Numbered from the stretch's first letter, positions 24,801 through 34,110 are shown. The stretch is 64,000 bases of DNA from Nilaparvata lugens (GCF_014356525.2 NC_052508.1:61755800-61819799); one strand, 5' to 3'. Notes: a model not told the origin generated them from the letters alone. A program made the numbers and translations.

Positions 24801-26769
24801 AGTCTGAAAAATATAAATCATAAAATGTCATAAACTCAATATGAACATAATCTTAAAAATTTCATTCCAATTTAAAGGCTATCTTCCTGACTTTCAGCAA
24901 TACTCTACGATAATATATCTCCAGAAACAATAACTCAAATGTAACATAACTGAAAACTTTCTATACTTCTTTAGAAAAAATTTATAAGTATCTTCCATCA
25001 CTAATAAAATCAAAAGGATTATTCTCAATCAATATTATTAACTTGAAAAATAACAGGCTTTGTTGATAAAATACTCTTTGATTGAAGTTTCAATTAATTA
25101 AATTCCCTAAATTATATTTTAACCTTATTTTACGTACCTTAGCGGTTATTTGAAGAAACAATTATTCGTACATGAAGAATAAACACAATTAAACTTTTCA
25201 GGACATGGCACTACTAGAAAATTTAAACTTTAATAAAAATAAAACTAGCTCCTACATTAACTAATTATATAAACTTATAAACTTGCCCAAAAAGGGCGAA
25301 ACATAATGACTACATCTTTACTCTCGTAGTGCTCCTAGCAAAGTGTCCTCCGAAACGTAATCTGGTCTCTCGACTGGGGAATCCCCACTACTGTATTTAG
25401 AAACAGGTCTCCTATTGGGCGAAGGGAATCAATTTGACCAATCGTCGCGTGGCTTCTAGAGCCTTTGGACCAAATAGTAACTGCAAAATCGGTAGTTTGT
25501 TATAATTTCATTGCTTGCTGTTTTCCAACTTATCGCACTCTATGTCGCGACACGAAGGCTAAGTTTTAGAGATAATTCCATAATCTACATTCCTCGACGA
25601 CTCGGAGCCACAATTTTTAAATATCTATCATGGGAAACTCGAAGTCATGGCCGTTCATAATGAAGAGAGAGAAAATAATTTATTTCGCTAACTCACTTAC
25701 AATAATGGCTCTAGTCTATTGCGTATTAAATTTACTATTATAACTTGGGAAAAGGCCTGAATTAAAAAAAGTGCTCGGCACACCCCCTAGTATTAGAAAT
25801 AAAAATGTTTTATCTCCCCCCCCCCCTAAAACAATGTAAGTTTGATCACTCAAGTAAAAAGCATGTACATTTGAAAAAAATGTTAATCAAGTTAAAACTA
25901 AGTCCATAAAGTTGGTTGAAATAGTACTTTAATGGAGCCAAAACTTGAGCATTCTAGCTTGTTATCCAATAATGAGTAGGCCATCTACAATATCACTATT
26001 TTTAAACAATTGAATGACTAATAATTCCACTCCTTTTCATTCTATTTGTTATTTAATCGAAAACCCATAGGCCTATGAAATTTTCAAGGAAAAATCGAAA
26101 TAAGTGGTCTACTGATCACCAAAAATACTTGAATGTTATGTTTATTTTAAGTTGAAATTGCGTAAAATCGCACCAAATTGAAGGTAAATTTTCAAAATTT
26201 TCCTGGGGAGGGCCCCCGCACCCCCCTTTCGTGTGGGAATTACATACCCCCACACCCCCCGGTGACTCCCTCAAAGTTTAGGTGCTTTCTACTCCAATGC
26301 TATAATTTCACCCGAAATTTTTTCCTGGATACGCCACTGCTATCAGTACATCTTTTCTTCTCATAGAATTTGTGTAAGATTCTTCATTATTATTTTTTCT
26401 CATCATAAACATTTTGGTTATTAATTTTGTCTTATGTTTTTGCAATAATTGTATAATATGTTTAGCATTATTATTACTTTTACTTTACTGTAGCTATAAG
26501 ACTTTGTATTTTTTCACTTTGCATTCATTGTTATATAAACTTTTTCTTAATAGGCTTAAGCTTAGAAACAAATCGTCATATTATCAAATAAATAAAAAAA
26601 AAATATTAATTATACAGTATTATCAATGTACATCATGAGGAGAATCGGAGAATATCATCAATGATTTGCCATACAATATAGATGCCAGAATGATTCTCTA
26701 TGCACATGACACTACTGCATTTATTGAGGGAGATAGTGGTGATGATGATGATGATGATGATGATGATGA

Positions 26770-26812
<43 letters not shown>

Positions 26813-29800
26813 GAGGAATTTGTCCTAGTAAAATTAGTGAACTGTATCTTCATTTTGTGTGGCAATGAGCCAAGAGAATAAAATTGGTGAACAAGAAATA
26901 AACAAATCTTATTACTTGCTTGGACGAAATTCCACATACCCGAGATGAGTAACCACTGTGCTTTCAAGACTGATTACAGACTGATACAGGGTGTATCATG
27001 GCTATTTTCTGTCACTGATTCGCTACAGTGTTTTTTTCTGGGGTGGCAGTGGATCTGATATGCATGAGATTTTCATGGTGAAAAAGAAAGCAGTTCGTGT
27101 TCTTGGAGGTTAAATCCGTTTGGTCGTAACTCTTGCAGACCAATATTCAGGAACCTCAGGCTGCTAACGGTTCCAGCTATCTATTATTCGGGAGCAATTT
27201 TGTTTGTGGTCAAAAATAGTCATAAATTTGATTTTAACAGAGCCCAACATGCATGATAATATATGTTGCTCGTCGAAAGTCATACATACTGCATTATCCT
27301 AGACACAGAACAGCCTATTATGAGAGAAGACTTTTTACTACTCCCGTAAGCGACTTCATCACAGACTATCCACATCTTTGAAAAGTTTGGACATTGAATC
27401 TCTCACGGAAACTTTGACTCGAAGAATGATCGAAGGATGTCCCTACACAATAGATGATTGCTGCAATATTGCAATACAATAGTAGGGATCAAAGAAACTG
27501 AAAAAAGCATAGAGGTACATATTAACATAGAATATTGAATGACGAGTTGCATGCTTCAGAAGCTCTGCTGAATTAAGCAGCTTATTCATCATTATAAATA
27601 ATGATATTAATAATAATGTAAATAAAAAATAGAAATCCAAGTACCCTTTTAAAATTGTTCAATCGCGACATGTTTCGGCTATATAATGCCCAAGTCACTT
27701 TGATTGCTAAGTTTTATTTATATTCAAGAGTAGCTCTGAAGAAAAAAATACATAATAATATAATTATATACAGCACCGATAAATGAATGCCTAATCCATT
27801 CCATCGGTGTTCTGCCCTAGGGCAGGTCTAAACATGATTCCTCCTTCTCCATTCCTCTCTGTCCTGTGCAATTCTCTTCATCTTGGAGTACTTTCCCTCC
27901 TCCCTGATATCATCCACCAACTTCACTCTTTTTCGTCCCAGCACCCTCCCTCCTTGCACAGTCCCTTCCATTGTCTCCACAAGTAGTCCGCCATGCCTCA
28001 GCAAGTGTCCCAGCCAGTTCCGCTTTCGTCTCCTTATCACTGCCATAATATTCCTTTCCTCTCCCACTCTACGCAGTACCTCCTCATTCCTCACTTTATC
28101 CATCCAGCTGATCCTCTCCATCCTCCTCCACACCCACATTTCAAATGCCTCCAATCTTTTCTCTTCCTGCTTTCTGAGAGTCCAGGTTTCCGCTCCATAG
28201 AGAGCCACGCTCCACACAAAACACTTGGCCATCTTCTTCCGCAGTTCTATTTGCATTTTGCTACTCACCAATCTTCTTATATTGCTGAATGCCTCCTTTG
28301 CTCTTGCAATTCTCACTTTTACTTCTAAATCACATCGCATATCCTCTTTAATCATACACCCAAGGTACCTGAATGATGACACCTGTTCAATGTGATGCAA
28401 TCCTAAGTTGATTGTTGCTTTCTTTGGAGTCTTGCTGATCACCATACTTTTTGTTTTCTTCACATTCACTCTCATCCCATACTCTTCACAACAGTGATTG
28501 ATATGTTTTAACATATCATTCATTGCGCGCTCACTTTCAGCCAGCACAGCCATGTCATCTGCAAACTTGATACATTCTATCCTTCTCCCTCCAATCTTCA
28601 CCCCCCTTTTACCTGACAAACTCTTTCCAATCATTTCCTCCAGGTAGCAGTTGAATAATATTGGGGACAAGCTGCAACCCTGTCTCACTCCTCTCCCAAT
28701 TCTACTTCCTTGTGACATTTCATCTCCTATTTTTATTTTCACTTCCTGGGACATGTACAGATTTGCAATCAGTCTTCTATCCTTCCAGTCAACTCGTTTC
28801 TCCCTCAAAATTCTCATCAGTTTGTCCCATTTCACTCTATCAAACGCCTTCTCCATGTCTATGAAGACTACATAGACATCTCTTTGCCTTTCAATATATC
28901 TCTCTCCAATCACTCTCAGTAGACCTATTGCATCCCTGGTTCATTTTCCCCTTCTGAAACCAAATTGCTCTTCACCAAGTGAACCATCAAGTTTACTATA
29001 CAATCTCCTATTCAAAACTCTTAGAAGTATTAATGCCTAATCAATAATTATTATTGAAAAATACATATAGTAGAATGCCTAATCAATTTTAATAGGCAGT
29101 TCATTGAACATTATATAATAATTCTGTAAAAAATACACCAGCAATTAGCTATGAAATTATGTATCTAGGCCTATCAGATAGCATTATATACAGCTCTGAA
29201 TATGACCAGATACAAACTTTTTACATCTCTGAATATAATTCTAGAATTGTCACTATATTAACAAAATTTATGAGATTCGTTTTTGTAGCATTGTAAGAGA
29301 TTCTCCTATTACAATTGAGAAATTATTTTGATATGGTACGATTTTACTTCAACACAAATTGTTATTTCACAGTTCGATGATGTTAAAAGAGAATTAACTT
29401 TGGATCATTCTTCATGGTGGTCAACTGTTCAGTATTCTACATTTATCGCAACGGTCAACGAATCTTCAATCAGGTAAATCTATTCCACCTATTCAAAAAA
29501 TTTAAAGACAAAATCACAAACCATGTACTCACGATGAGTTTAGAAAGTATATCAACGGAAAGTAGTATTAGTTATAACAATACCTATTTTCATCAAGCTA
29601 ATTGTTTTTTTCAGAATTATACCTTACGACAAGCACTTGCAGATATTCCATGGACTGACAAGCCAAAATGGTTCAAGCAGACTCTAGTAACAATGATGAT
29701 ACGCGCCAATGTCGACTCAGAAATGAAGCCTTATGGCATCTACACGCTCAACTACGTGTCATTCAAAGATGTAAGTAGTTTACAACATTTAATTATTCAT

Positions 29801-30868
29801 AATTGTCAATAGCACTAGTGGTATTCACAACATCAACGTCCTATTCTTTCAATTATGGAGAAATACCACATCTCTTACCAAACAATCAAATTATTTAATT
29901 ATTCATATAAATTAATATTTATCAAGTATAAATCGTGGAAAAGTATTAAGTGTCCAACCGATTTTATAAACTTGCGGTTCATTAGGCCCACGGTATTCAG
30001 ATGAAAACGGTAGGGGTCATGAAATGTGTGCGCAGTGGCCAGCCAGCTAGATTGCGTCATCGCCACCAACCGAGGTTTTTAACACCTATTAGAAATTTAT
30101 GAAACGTATTTTTATTGAAAACAGATGATTGGATATAAAATGACGTCAGCTACACCGGAAATTTAGCACAAACATGCGCGTGACACCTACCGTCTTCTAT
30201 AAACCGTGATTAGGCCTATATCACAAATACAAATATGTCTATCCATAATTATTATAGAAATTATAGTACCTTCATTATGTTTCTATATAAACAACTATAG
30301 TGAGGTCCACGTTATAATGACAGTATTTGATAAACTTTGATGTTGCTATCCTTGTCTATCGTTCGACAAAGCAGGTAGTACTATCCTTTTCTAGCTCCAC
30401 AACGAAGCCAAATCTGTTTTTGACGATGTAGAAATATAATTAGTTAAGGCAGAGTATAGGCAACGCTGTTCTTCCATCTTTATCCACTGCCATTATAACG
30501 TGGACCTCACTATAGTTTCAAGCATTCATGCGATTTTTAAGTGTCAAAATGAATAATTATTTTCAATTAAACAAATATTAGAATAAAGAGGGTACTAGTA
30601 ATTTTTGTAATAATTAAACAAGTCAAGTTAAAATACTATGGTGAATTTGGTTTCCATCTGACTCTTTTTCCTGACTGAATTTCCTGCAAACTGTTCCCTC
30701 TGTTATCAATTATTATTGCATGCGCATAAATCTTCAGAGTGGTTGATAGCACATTGGAATTTGGATTTTCGTCTAATAATATTACAATGCTGTTTGTTTC
30801 AGTTATCGAAAGCAACCTTTTCATTTGGAAACGTATTCTACAGTAAAAAACAGGCCAGTCAGACGTGA
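15122..30868 (+). CDS. odorant receptor, 7tm_6 family (OR1), five exons
   Basis: Predicted exons are 15122-15891, 17143-17242, 29390-29473, 29615-29770 and 30803-30868; they sum to 1176 nt, giving 391 residues, normal for insect ORs (about 380-420). Membrane segments lie at about residues 22-43, 53-72, 124-147, 173-205, 265-288, 293-312 and 373-384. The C-terminal signature runs NGQRIFNQ (311-318), then IPWTDKPKWFKQTL, then KATFSFGNVFYS. Insect ORs form ligand-gated cation channels with Orco in olfactory neurons (family knowledge). The ATG at 15122 is the first in the frame, which is closed upstream by a stop at 15005-15007. Weak point: exon 3 must start at AAAAG|AGAATT because in-frame stops lie at 29378 and 29384, and this acceptor has a poor pyrimidine tract. 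A missing small exon or a damaged allele is possible. Intron 2 is 12.1 kb and full of TEs. Confidence 0.8.
15892..17142. other. OR1 intron 1
   Basis: It runs from GTGAGA to TTTTATTACAG. AT-rich, with several TAGGCCTA-type words near 16880-16940; no other gene seen. Confidence 0.7.
17143..17242 (+). CDS. OR1 exon 2 (residues 257-290)
   Basis: After TTTTATTACAG the exon completes Arg-257 and reads NFEICSKCSQYLITMINTVV then LLYCIIMAYFFLK, membrane segment 5. The donor is AAG|GTATAA, phase 0. Confidence 0.85.
17330..17950. other. start of OR1 intron 2, repeat-derived
   Basis: Contains CAGCAGTGGCATATCCAGCA and a CCCCCA-rich stretch (17780-17830) that recurs in similar form near 25790. The duplicated GGAACCTGAA words near 17367 are local repeats. 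No coding sequence. Confidence 0.4.
17952..18758. repeat. dispersed repeat, copy 2, left part
   Basis: It is nearly identical to 4748-5553, with only scattered substitutions and small indels. The minus-strand open frame KQRFIRECQSKVGIQNYYEM is kept (18267-18467). The matching right part lies at 24777-25382, beyond the LINE. Confidence 0.85.
19509..21992 (-). pseudogene. LINE ORF2: endonuclease C-terminal part and reverse transcriptase
   Basis: About 827 residues in one frame. The end of the APE-type endonuclease is seen in LAGDMNCN and the catalytic-site motif TDHYTV. The reverse-transcriptase palm follows: FLDLAKAFDSVDRGKL, then GVIQGSTLGPILFLIYI, then the catalytic LLFADDTIV; the thumb region includes YAQSVLEYGIIVWGG. 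The uninterrupted length suggests a recent insertion. The N-terminal endonuclease part lies in the overlapping frame at 21989-22612, so this copy cannot make an intact protein without a frameshift. Confidence 0.85.
21989..22612 (-). pseudogene. LINE ORF2: endonuclease N-terminal part
   Basis: 207 codons. The endonuclease starts at about residue 73 with VIQQNIRSYKKNIDEF and includes the catalytic-Glu motif ILTEAWLG and the segment LLACYRSPNSSLGIFIDSM. The frame is lost near 22010; the protein continues in the frame of 19509-21992, where NTNNDKCMKILAGDMNCN follows directly. One small indel explains this. The first 70 residues show no domain. Confidence 0.8.
22620..24030. other. intronic stretch without a recognisable gene
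   Basis: Short open frames exist on the minus strand, but none has a domain or coding-like composition. Confidence 0.45.
24039..24212 (-). CDS. GC-rich short ORF, possible first exon antisense in OR1 intron 2
   Basis: On the minus strand ATG in good context (AAGATCATGG) opens 57 codons beginning MAKVSAEQRPFRVRDLAHVE and continuing SIASRDRVPTTPPPNNN, followed by an Ala/Ser/Pro-rich part. G+C is far above the surrounding DNA and several CpG occur, as expected of a conserved first exon. A donor GTGAAG lies eight codons... more exactly two codons before the stop (CCA|GTGAAG), so it may splice on to exons below 24.0 kb, where I found none. I do not recognise the protein. Alternatives are a processed fragment or part of the repeat whose two halves flank this region. 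Confidence 0.35.
   Translation of the reverse strand: MAKVSAEQRPFRVRDLAHVESIASRDRVPTTPPPNNNSEASIAAPPSANSEPTSPVK
24777..25382. repeat. dispersed repeat, copy 2, right part
   Basis: Matches 5716-6322 closely. Shared landmarks are ATTTAAAGGCTATCTTCCTG, CAGGACATGGCACTACTAGA and CCCAAAAAGGGCGAAACATA. The match ends at CTGGTCTCTCG(G/A)CTGGGGAA in both copies, which defines a shared right boundary. Confidence 0.85.
25383..26640. other. intronic repeat debris, C-rich 25790-26270
   Basis: The run of C at 25818-25827 and the CCCCCGCACCCCCC-type stretch near 26214-26265 belong to degenerate repeats. 25790-25840 resembles 17800-17840. No gene seen. Confidence 0.4.
26640..27470 (+). pseudogene. heavily decayed LINE (jockey-like) reverse transcriptase
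   Basis: INDLPYNIDARMILYAHDTT at about 26657-26716 is a decayed palm motif (INDLP...LYADDT with the first Asp changed to His). After the microsatellite, the thumb and C-terminal parts can be read in broken frames: FFWGGSGSDMHEIFMVKKKAV near 27035 and ESLTETLTRRMIEGCPYTID near 27395. Several stops and frameshifts mark an old copy. Confidence 0.7.
26739..26812 (+). repeat. (GAT)n/(ATG)n microsatellite inside the LINE relic
   Basis: A trinucleotide run TGATGATGA with one GAG interruption, in the coding track of the LINE between the palm and thumb regions. Confidence 0.95.
27797..29031 (-). mobile_element. 5'-truncated RTE-like LINE with 11-bp target duplication
   Basis: The 11-bp word AATGCCTAATC occurs on both sides, at 27786-27796 and 29032-29042, and bounds a 1235-bp insert. 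On the minus strand the insert ends in GATGGAATGG, the kind of short tail RTE-type LINEs carry. The host sequence (27640-27785) is an older dispersed element. The insertion lies antisense in OR1 intron 2, only 350 bp before exon 3. Confidence 0.85.
27828..28980 (-). pseudogene. LINE reverse transcriptase, C-terminal half
   Basis: An uninterrupted frame of about 360 codons (28913 to 27828) holds palm motifs VVFIDMEKAFDRVKWDKL, GVRQGCSLSPILFNCYLEEM and the catalytic IKFADDMAVLAE. A C-terminal domain follows with YGAETWTLRK, EAFEMWVWRRMERISW and RNWLGHLLRHGG, characteristic of a large arthropod endonuclease-reverse-transcriptase group that I place near RTE. Upstream, FGFRRGK then an in-frame TGA at about 28943 then TRDAIGLL shows the frame continues past one stop. 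The endonuclease is missing through 5' truncation. Confidence 0.85.
29390..29473 (+). CDS. OR1 exon 3 (residues 291-318)
   Basis: Reads RINFGSFFMVVNCSVFYIYR then NGQRIFNQ: membrane segment 6 and the conserved motif that follows it. The donor is CAG|GTAAAT, phase 0. The 5' end is uncertain; AG at 29388-29389 is the only acceptor giving the right phase downstream of the in-frame stops. Confidence 0.65.
29615..29770 (+). CDS. OR1 exon 4 (residues 319-370)
   Basis: Acceptor GTTTTTTTCAG, donor GAT|GTAAGT. It encodes 52 residues beginning NYTLRQALADIPWTDKPKWF and ending GIYTLNYVSFKD, the intracellular loop conserved in ORs that contacts the co-receptor in related channels. Confidence 0.9.
29989..30208. 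mobile_element. 220-bp MITE with 8-bp target duplication
   Basis: Identical 8-bp flanks ATTAGGCC (29981-29988 and 30209-30216) bound the element. The ends are inverted: CACGGTATTCAGATGAAAAC at the left, CACGGTTTATAGAAGACGGT read inward from the right. An 8-bp duplication fits hAT or P superfamilies. It lies in OR1 intron 4. Confidence 0.8.
30296..30514. mobile_element. 219-bp MITE, TATAGTGAGGTCCACGTTAT family, copy 1
   Basis: The ends TATAGTGAGGTCCACGTTAT and its inverted partner ATAACGTGGACCTCACTATA frame 219 bp. TA at each edge fits a Tc1/mariner-type duplication. Copy 2, in the opposite orientation and of equal length, is at 32440-32658; a fragment is at 50263-50345. Confidence 0.85.
30803..30868 (+). 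CDS. OR1 exon 5 (residues 371-391) and stop
   Basis: After TGTTTGTTTCAG the exon reads LSKATFSFGNVFYSKKQASQ then T and TGA: the short membrane segment 7 and C-terminus usual for this family. Phase 0 matches exon 4. Confidence 0.85.
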   Translation, partial: LSKATFSFGNVFYSKKQASQT

Positions 30869-31847
30869 AGCATTGAGGATTGAGGATCATACAAATAAAA
30901 GTTTTTTGTATCATATTGTGGAAAGACGTTTTTCAAAATATTGATGTTTTCATAAATGTATTACCAATCAATAAATAGACTGTTCTGATAAAAATCAATT
31001 CATCTATACTGTATAAATTTGAATGTGAAATTGGAAATAATCGAAGAAAATGTTTGTTCCTTTTATAATAAAGTATTATTGCTTGAAATAGGCTTATGAT
31101 TATTTTATTTCATAGTTAACAAATTACAATGTAGACCTATTCCTGCAAAAATAAACAATTTCATAGAACAAGTAAGAGCCAAAACCATTTAATTATTTTG
31201 TAATTTATTTATTTGTTGATATAATTACAAATCATTTATGAATATGATCGGGATAGAACAGGCATAGTCCAAAACTATTATGTTCCCAAATTTTGATAAA
31301 ATAATAAAATGTCCGAAAAATAGGTTATGTTCTTACTGAGGAAAGTTAAAGTTCAAAGTTCTGTCCAAAAATATATATGATGTAATATTACAATTTTCTT
31401 GAATAAAATCGAATCTTCAATTTCATATTCAAAATATCAATAAAACTTGATAGCAAATGTCGGTGTAATCGATATGCGGACTTAACTTTTTACCAGAAAT
31501 TTATCAGATACACTAATGTTGAACAACTCACTATGATAAAGTTCTTTTTCTGAATAAACACAATAATTCTAAATAACATGAAGGTTAAATAATAAAAATT
31601 TCAAAACAGTTTTAAAATAAAGTTTTATTGAAAGTAATAGATATAATATTTATAAACTTGTATTCTTTAATAGTTGGCAATTGATGACGTGTCTATGTAT
31701 TGCTTTGGAGCTTCAGGCATTTATTCCAGATGTTTCTCTCAGGCATCTATCTCAAATTGTTGTAAGGCTTGGCTAATGGTAGAGGTGTTTATCTGCTGTT
31801 GAAAATTTTCTAAATAATTGAAATTTAAGATGTTTTGTTTGAGATCT
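30869..31847. other. OR1 3' region, AT-rich
   Basis: AATAAA words occur near 30970 and 31147 but none can be chosen as the poly(A) signal. Otherwise I see no gene. 31200-31240 resembles 8746-8790. Confidence 0.4.
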
Positions 31848-32977
31848 GGGGCCTGATTCATAAAACCCCAGTAATACAGGGCCTGTACTATTGGACTTAT
31901 AAATTAAAATTTACAATCCTAGAGAATTATGTTTCATAAAAATAATTCTACACTTATTGTAAAATCACCTGTAATATTCACCCGTATTACAGTTCCTTTA
32001 TTTTGGATTAATGTTTTCATTGGCCAGCGAGCCTAATAATATAATATCTGAAAAAAGTGCTACCATACTTAAGATGTATTGGTGGAAAATACACATTATC
32101 AAATTTCTGATGATGGACAGATTGCATCCATGCAGGAAAATAACTTTGTTAATGATACATAGTTGAGAAAATATAATAACTTCTTAACTTACATAACTTA
32201 TTATAGCAGTTATGTAAGTAGTAATGTTTTAAAGAAAGTCAATAATAAAATTAACAACATTAATTAAATTTGTTCAATAAAAAACATAAAACATTATGGA
32301 TTTACATTTTCTGAATATTTCCAATAACGCTTTACTGAAGAAAGCTTAATCTAAACCGTTCATTATATTGATGAGTTTCCTGCATCATTTATTGTATGAA
32401 ATTCCGTCCTTGAAAATTCTTGGCCTACAAATAATAACATATAGTAAGGTCCACTTTATAATGACAGTGGATAAAGATAGAAAAATAGCAATGCCGATTC
32501 TCTGAATTAATTAATTATATTTCTACACTGTCAAAAACATAATTGGCATCGTTGTGGACCTAGAAATGGATAGTACCACCGGCTTTGACGAATGATAGAC
32601 AAGGATATCAAAACCAAAGTTGATCAAATACTGTCATTATAACGTGGACCTCACTATAGTCATCTTTACTAGAACTAGAACTACTACCTTCATCTATTTT
32701 AACATTTTTCAAGATTTTACCTACACTTGTAAAAGTTTTAGGATGTTCTAAACAATGATAAAATATTCAAAAACTTACAGGTCTAGTAATACAGGAAGTT
32801 TCTTTTTATGAAACACAACTATGATAAAGTTCTGTATTATTTACTTGTAATACAGGCAAATGTCTTGTAAATTGTTTTACAGGGAAAATTGTTTATGAAT
32901 CACAAACTTCTAAATTTTACCTGTAATACAGGAACTTTTCCTGTATTAGGACTTGTAACTTTTATGAAACAGGCCCC
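31848..32977. mobile_element. 1.13-kb element with GGGGCCTG(A/T)TTCATAAAA ends
   Basis: GGGGCCTGATTCATAAAA at 31848 is inverted at 32960-32977 (TTTTATGAAACAGGCCCC). Inside, words built on CCTGTATTA/TAATACAG recur near both ends. There is no coding capacity. The 219-bp MITE at 32440-32658 is nested inside. No target duplication was identified with confidence. Confidence 0.65.
32440..32658. mobile_element. 219-bp MITE, copy 2, nested
   Basis: Same family and length as 30296-30514 in reverse orientation. The ends are TATAGTAAGGTCCACTTTAT and ATAACGTGGACCTCACTATA. It is inserted in the 31848-32977 element, so it is the younger of the two. Confidence 0.85.
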
Positions 32978-33357
32978 TGAATGTTTTTATAAAGTTTGTT
33001 GATGTTATTGAACATTTATGTGAAATGTAGATTTCAATTTTTCCTTTCAATTTGTGTTAAATATTTTGTTTAATTTTGAAAGCTATAAGCCTGCCTTAAA
33101 ACCTGTAAATAAAAGATAAGTACTTTTAGTTTGTAAGTTTTATATTTTGATCTTGATTTGAAACAATAATTTCTGAGTTTTGAGAAAGCTTTTGAATCTA
33201 TTTTGATGAACATATCAAACATATTTGTAACCTGAATCATCTTCAATCTATGTTCAATCCATGTATGATTATTTATTCTGGTGTAAACTGTAATTTTTTG
33301 AATCATTTAAAAATTATAATTTGATTTGCTCTACAATAATGGACTTCTTATTTATAG

Positions 33358-33546
33358 GCATTAAATCCATTCATGATTTATCAAGATGTTAGCATAATTG
33401 GAACCGATGACTTTCTTTGGGTGATAGGTGAAATACTATCAAACCTTTTGGATAAATTTGGTAGCAAGTCAAATGGTACCCCTGGTGGGACTGAATTACC
33501 AAATTGTCCCAAATGGTACAATCTGGTGAGAAATAACCAAACATAA
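33358..33546 (+). CDS. coding-like stretch, possible terminal exon
   Basis: After an acceptor TTATTTATAG a frame is open for 62 codons to a TAA: it begins ALNPFMIYQDVSIIGTDDFL and continues WVIGEILSNLLDKFGSK, then a Gly/Pro/Cys part. Composition is protein-like but I recognise no domain. It could also be the exon of an unknown gene whose other exons are nearby, since phase 0 would accept OR1-like exons; the OR1 tail at 30803, however, fits the family better. Confidence 0.25.
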   Translation, partial: ALNPFMIYQDVSIIGTDDFLWVIGEILSNLLDKFGSKSNGTPGGTELPNCPKWYNLVRNNQT

Positions 33547-33681
33547 AATCCCTAATTATAAAAAAATATTAGTAGGCTAGAATATCTTGATGGATTGTAA
33601 ATGGGGGAATGCTGCTGAGTGGGGAGTCGATTTGAGAGCAATCAGGTTCTAATAAGTAAATATTTTTTACGCCGTAGCAAG

Positions 33682-33813
33682 ATGAAGAACAATAAAAATA
33701 ATGAAGTTTTATCCAGTGAGAACATTCAGAATGTAGATGAAGAATCTCAAGATCTAGACCTAACCTTAAACAATGACCCAAACAATAGTGTAGCTATACA
33801 GAGTGATTCATAA
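33682..33813 (+). CDS. short acidic ORF, uncertain
   Basis: ATG opens 43 codons rich in Asn, Asp, Glu and Ser (ENIQNVDEESQDLDLTLNND), which looks like a disordered region of a real protein. It ends in TAA. No domain; it lies just before the duplicated block. Confidence 0.25.
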   Translation: MKNNKNNEVLSSENIQNVDEESQDLDLTLNNDPNNSVAIQSDS

Positions 33814-33876
33814 TTATGGTAAAATAATTTAATATGTGAAGGTGGAGGTAAAAATAAGAAAAAAAAGTTCTAATAA

Positions 33877-34110
33877 ACATATATCCATAAACGCTTCATT
33901 AGCGAGCTATACAGAGTGAAAGATTTTGCCCGGAATTCAGTTCCTCTGGTGAAATACACCGATGCTGAATTGTTTGGGGACTAGTTTTAGAAAAACTTAT
34001 GCTGGATTCACATGAAAAAATATCTGAAAAATTGAATAAAACTAGTCTGGAAGCTGTAGTGTGAGTAGTTTTTGAGAAAAAAGTTGAAATATGCAAAAAA
34101 TCTAACTAGA
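33877..34110 (+). pseudogene. coding relic, first copy
   Basis: One frame reads HKRFISELYRVKDFARNSVP then LVKYTDAELFGD and a stop; shifting by one base gives VLEKLMLDSHEKISEKLNKT and SLEAVV, which looks like a direct continuation broken by a one-base indel. From 33938 on, the stretch is duplicated at 37032-37215 with the same break, so the damage predates the duplication. I do not recognise the protein. Confidence 0.35.

Noticed and set aside
26666..26881. Met/Asp-rich open frame
   Set aside because: The Asp and Met runs are the GAT microsatellite. The flanks are a decayed LINE.
27883..28328. Open frames on the + strand, Ser/Pro-rich
   Set aside because: They are the complement of the RTE-like reverse transcriptase on the minus strand.
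29414..29812. 132-codon frame as one exon of OR1
   Set aside because: It reads through a real intron (29474-29614) and past the donor at 29770. The spliced form fits the OR family.
33358..33546. Last exon of OR1 (phase 0 would allow it)
   Set aside because: The exon at 30803-30868 gives the standard segment 7 and C-terminus (KATFSFGNVFYS), while this stretch has none of it.
33899..34096. Minus-strand ORF conserved between 33899-34096 and 36998-37201
   Set aside because: Conservation follows from the segmental duplication. The opposite strand has the more protein-like reading.
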